64,000 nucleotides of DNA from positions 62,001 through 126,000 of the forward strand of contig BDSL01000159.1 of assembly GCA_003116995.1 (NCBI GenBank). Direction: 5' to 3'. The DNA is from Yamagishiella unicocca. Taxonomy: Eukaryota; Chlorophyta; Chlorophyceae; Chlamydomonadales; Volvocaceae. Shown piece by piece: positions 62,493 to 64,000 of the stretch (positions are counted from its first letter, which is position 1; each line of letters starts with the position of its first letter). The notes beneath the pieces were generated by a model that ran no database searches, was not told the origin of the DNA, and worked only from the letters and a program-made list of their open reading frames with translations. A program made the position numbers and the translations under genes.

Positions 62493-63336
62493 TTGTTGTA
62501 ACGATTACAGTGGGTTCCAGACCAATAGGTAGAACCATCGGGCGCATCGCCTGACACTGAACAAGACGGAGGAAACAAATACCGACATGCACCGAAACAA
62601 AGGCAAACCACCAGAACACCAAGTTGACAGGCCGTAGGCATACAGAGCAGCAGCCAGCACCCCAGGGGGAAGTTGCACTAGAGGCTCCCCTATCAGGAAC
62701 TGGCCGCCAACCAACCTAACAGCCCAGCACCCGACGAACCAGTGAAGCGCCGCAACGATGCAAACATCGGAACCCGCCACCTCTCATCCCCGAAGGCACG
62801 GACCCCTAGCAGGGCTCAACACGCTTATATAGCCAGAAAGTATGAAGCACGGGAAACCCCGCTCCCCAAGACAACCCGAGCCGATCAGGAATCCACCAGT
62901 ACCTCAGCCGGTCCCCCGCACACAAGGCGATTGGCGACCACCCGCAAGAAAGGATGCCGAGACCCCACTGCATCCCAGCCTTTCTGGGGAAGCCCCAGCG
63001 CAGCAAAGCCCCTCAGAAGGGCCCAAAACTCCACCACCCCACGGCGAACGGCGCGATCCAGAAGACCACTACCCGGAGTAAGAGGGGGACCACCAGCCCC
63101 CGCCCTTTTCAAGGCCGCGGCCATAAAACGGCGCCCCACCTCCATGGCAGTAATAGCCGCCAGGACTACGACATCCCAGACGCAGGACTGTACCCCGATA
63201 GGTGCTTGCACCAACCAAACTTGCGCCCGTGTCACCCCTGCACCGAGCTGGGTCTCGAGTTGGGCAGTCACTGCTTGAGCCACCGGGCAGAACCAAAAGT
63301 GGTGTAAGCGGGGAGTACCCGCCCCTGAAGACTCTC
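62493..63336 (-). mobile_element. LINE family 2, 844-bp 3' fragment inserted in the array
   Basis: Minus orientation, flanked by CATG at 62489-62492 and 63337-63340. Copy 1 of the array has the uninterrupted site near 58826. The 3' end is the family 2 tail (reverse complement of TTGTTGTAACGATTACAGTG). The fragment encodes the end of ORF2 (PRLHHFWFCPVA, GVTRAQVWLVQ, RHPFLRVVANRLVCGG; stop at 62885), homologous to but diverged from family 1. The 3' UTR matches 11147-11535. Confidence 0.85.
62885..63336 (-). pseudogene. LINE family 2 ORF2 C-terminal fragment
   Basis: About 150 codons containing the zinc-finger-type HHFWFCP motif and then CVWDVVVLAAITAMEVGRRF, aligning with CVWDVVALAALNAMEWARRY of family 1. 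The 5' part is missing because the insertion is truncated at 63336. Confidence 0.78.
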
Positions 63337-63821
63337 CATGTGTGTATGTGCATCAGACGCTCTGGCTCTGCTGGGTGCTGGATCGCTGTGCCAGAGCGCT
63401 GTGCATTCACATTCCCCGTGCCTCCGTTCTACCTGTAGCTGCCACCCCGCCGCTTGTATGTGGCAACTGAAACGGTGGTCACCACACGCGCCTTTAGTTC
63501 ATTGTCGTCATCACTGCCCAATGTGCTGCAAGCCAGCGGACTAACGCCCCCCCTTCGCTCCCCCTTTATGTGCGCGCGCCCAGAGTGTCTCGCGGGTGCA
63601 GCAGGGTGACAGCAGGGGCCAAAAGGTGCTTTGACAGATCGTCACCAGGGGTTCGCACGTGGTCCCCCACCGTACTACTGATCTGGCCCAATGGTGCTTA
63701 CGTGCCCAGTGCTGATGGGATGGGCGGTTTTCACCATGGAATGAACGATCCATGACATTATAGCACTTCGCAAGGCACTTGTTCGGGTCCATGCGTCGGT
63801 GCAGCGACGGGCCTACGCCTG

Positions 63822-63866
63822 TGCCGCCTGTCGTGCGGCCACTGTAACGCGGTCTCTCTCTCTCTC
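63822..63866 (+). mobile_element. 45-bp tail-only insertion of LINE family 1
   Basis: TGCCGCCTGTCGTGCGGCCA through (TC)n, identical to the family 1 3' end at 62278-62324, flanked by TACGCCTG at 63814-63821 and 63867-63874. It lies at the same unit boundary, with the same 3' junction, as the large insertion ending at 62324. Confidence 0.82.
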
Positions 63867-64000
63867 TACGCCTGAGTGCGTGAGAGGAGGAGCGCCCACC
63901 TGTCCGCAGACTCCCCAAGCAATCTGAAGCGGCAAGCGTGTGTGTGCGAGCTTAGGTGGCTTGGCTCGCGCGTGGGTGCGTTGCTTTGGGACGCTCTCTG
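63867..64000 (+). repeat. 644-bp tandem-array unit, copy 3 (runs off window)
   Basis: Starts TACGCCTGAGTGCGTGAGAG and matches copies 1 and 2 up to the window end. Confidence 0.85.

Larger units (their letters stand above)
62325..63812 (+). repeat. 644-bp tandem-array unit, copy 2, interrupted by a LINE fragment
   Basis: After removal of the 844-bp insert at 62493-63336 this is again 644 bp. It differs from copy 1 by only a few substitutions (for example TACTACTGAT against TACTATTGAT near 63675, and CATGGAATG against CATGGTATG near 63737). Confidence 0.85.

Overview
This is nuclear DNA of a eukaryotic green alga, most likely a volvocine (Volvox/Chlamydomonas relatives). Genes have many short GT-AG introns, TGTAA (the green-algal poly(A) signal) lies downstream of several stops, and the recognisable genes are those of a flagellated plastid-bearing cell: IFT80, a ClpR4-type plastid Clp subunit and a plant-type S-adenosylhomocysteine hydrolase. 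The species cannot be fixed from sequence alone. All gene models were made by hand: exons come from reading frame, splice sites, phase agreement and remembered family sequences.

Layout. 1-15.5 kb is a segmental-duplication cluster. Two direct blocks (about 170-5690 and 5824-11107) and one inverted block (about 15480-11960) each carry a five-exon gene for a small secreted protein. A diverged fourth paralogue (20253-23041) has nine exons and an extra C-terminal domain that the other three lack. LINE 3' ends are scattered through the cluster, several with visible target-site duplications (TSDs).

24.8-58 kb is a normal gene region. It holds a RHBDL4/RHBDD1-like rhomboid protease (minus), which shares a 251-bp divergent promoter with CLPR4 (plus); a pseudokinase-like gene (minus); S-adenosylhomocysteine hydrolase (minus); IFT80 (minus, 14 exons, 765 aa); and a GT47/exostosin-like glycosyltransferase with EGF-like modules (plus).

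58.6-64 kb is a tandem array of a 644-bp unit. One unit boundary is interrupted by a roughly 3-kb 5'-truncated LINE. The next unit is interrupted by an 844-bp fragment of a second LINE family, and the following boundary by a 45-bp tail-only LINE insertion at the same 3' junction as the large one. Because intact units sit alongside, the insertion junctions can be read directly.
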